Source of the DNA: Cruorifilaria tuberocauda
Lineage: Eukaryota > Nematoda > Chromadorea > Rhabditida > Onchocercidae
Length of the DNA stretch: 54,280 bases
Direction of reading: 5' to 3'
Assembly: GCA_013365365.1 (NCBI GenBank)
Contig: JABVXU010000368.1
Location: 1-54,280 of the forward strand
Shown: positions 53,350 through 54,280 of the stretch, piece after piece
Layout of the letters: every line of letters starts with the position of its first letter
Numbering within the stretch: the stretch's first letter is position 1
The notes under the pieces: model-generated
The model's input: only the letters and a program-made list of their open reading frames with translations
The model's database searches: none
What the model was told of the DNA's origin: nothing
Position numbers and translations under genes: made by a program

Positions 53350-54280
53350 ACTCTTTCTAAAATTTCATTTCAAAAAAAGATGAAGGCTTATGTGCTTATT
53401 TTTTTTCATTTAGACTAACTAATAGGCTTATATGGATAAATTATTGCATGCAAAAGTGGGAAAAAAATTTAGCTAATTTGAAATAATTTTTTGCAGGTGA
53501 AAAAAAGAAACAAATAAATTCAAAATTTTTTTTTTGTGGAAAAAATTTATTGATAAGAAATCTATTGATAAGAATTTATTGATAAGAGATCTAATGAAGA
53601 AATAAGACAAAAAAAAATATAATTCAAAGAAAGAAAAAGAACAAATTTTGTTATTCGTAGTAATTTAATTCAAATTTTCTAATAAAAAAGATACCATCGA
53701 AAATTCTTAGACTATCATTTTAAACTTTGTTTAAAAGTTCAACTTATAACTTTAATAGGTAAACAAAGGTAAGCAAAAAAGTGAAAAAAAACAATAAAGA
53801 TAATTATGAATGATTCTATATATGGAAAAATGATGATTACTAGAGAAATGGAAAGTAATGATAATTTATAAAAAATTTATTTTCAAATAACATCAAATTT
53901 GAAATCCATCTTAGTCCCAAACTCTTACCAAATTTAATAATAATAATAATAATAATGATACTAGTGATGATAAGAATGACAATAATGATAATGATAGTAA
54001 TAATAATAGTTAATGATAATATTTCGAGCTTTCTTATCTTAGTAGTCTTTAGCTGTTTCCAAATTGAATAATAATAATAATGATAATAATAATTAATAAT
54101 AATAAATAATAGATTAATTAATAATTAATTAACAACTAATTAATAATGATAAGCAACAATATAACTTTCTTTTTTTTTGTTACAAAATTTTCCACCGGAA
54201 ATTTATATTTCATTTCAAAAATTTATAAAATTTCGATAAAAATTATCTTCGCACATTTTCCCTACATATATATTCACAAT

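Larger units (their letters stand above)
52035..54280 (-). other. Large 5' intron of the alpha-tubulin gene, continuing off the window
   Basis: At least 2246 bases between the first visible tubulin exon and the window end without the expected N-terminal exon. Contains a 26-bp tandem repeat (about 52088-52190), a TTAC run (53317-53347), repeated TTGATAAG words near 53550-53595 and AAT/GAT-rich sequence near 53935-54150. Open frames at 52575-52871 and 53084-53383 are low-complexity. Confidence 0.75.

Overview
The window is nuclear DNA of a nematode, most likely a filarial or other clade III worm. It is very AT-rich with microsatellite-filled spacers. Its genes are broken by many introns with worm-type splice sites (mostly TTTCAG/TTTTAG acceptors and GTAAGT/GTAATT donors), and the proteins look most like nematode orthologues. 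The clade assignment is an inference from composition, gene structure and protein similarity. No bacterial, viral or transposon gene was recognised.

Ten protein-coding genes can be assembled exon by exon, nine complete and one cut by the window edge. Left to right: an SLC6 sodium-coupled transporter (minus, 15 exons, 729 aa); ARPC2 of the Arp2/3 complex (plus, 301 aa); dynein light chain LC8, dlc-1 (plus, 89 aa); the HSP90 co-chaperone p23, daf-41 (plus, 204 aa); an eIF4B-like translation factor (plus, 12 exons, 776 aa); an unnamed IQ-motif protein (minus, 211 aa); the kinesin-II accessory subunit KAP3/kap-1 (plus, 15 exons, 711 aa), divergent from the IQ gene; the ZnT6-like zinc transporter subunit toc-1/SLC30A6 (plus, 376 aa); the ubiquinone hydroxylase COQ7/clk-1 (plus, 187 aa); and an alpha-tubulin (minus), whose N-terminal exon or exons lie beyond the right edge. 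All splice junctions were derived by hand from reading-frame continuity and family conservation.

The most striking regulatory signal is a perfect 13-base RFX/DAF-19 X-box palindrome. It occurs twice, in opposite orientations: once in the 408-bp divergent promoter between kap-1 and the IQ gene, and once about 1 kb upstream of dlc-1. Since kap-1 is a ciliary motor subunit, the IQ gene becomes a candidate uncharacterised ciliary protein. The pair toc-1 then clk-1, in the same orientation and each with a splice acceptor just before its ATG, resembles the C. elegans clk-1 operon without the gene that sits between them there. p23 belongs to the same ancestral neighbourhood.

Other notable points are a GC-AG intron and a possible in-frame cassette exon in clk-1, six 3' splice sites with a purine at -3, a duplicated splice donor in toc-1, a His-rich tail on a transporter that has lost its metal site, and several intronic or intergenic minisatellites.
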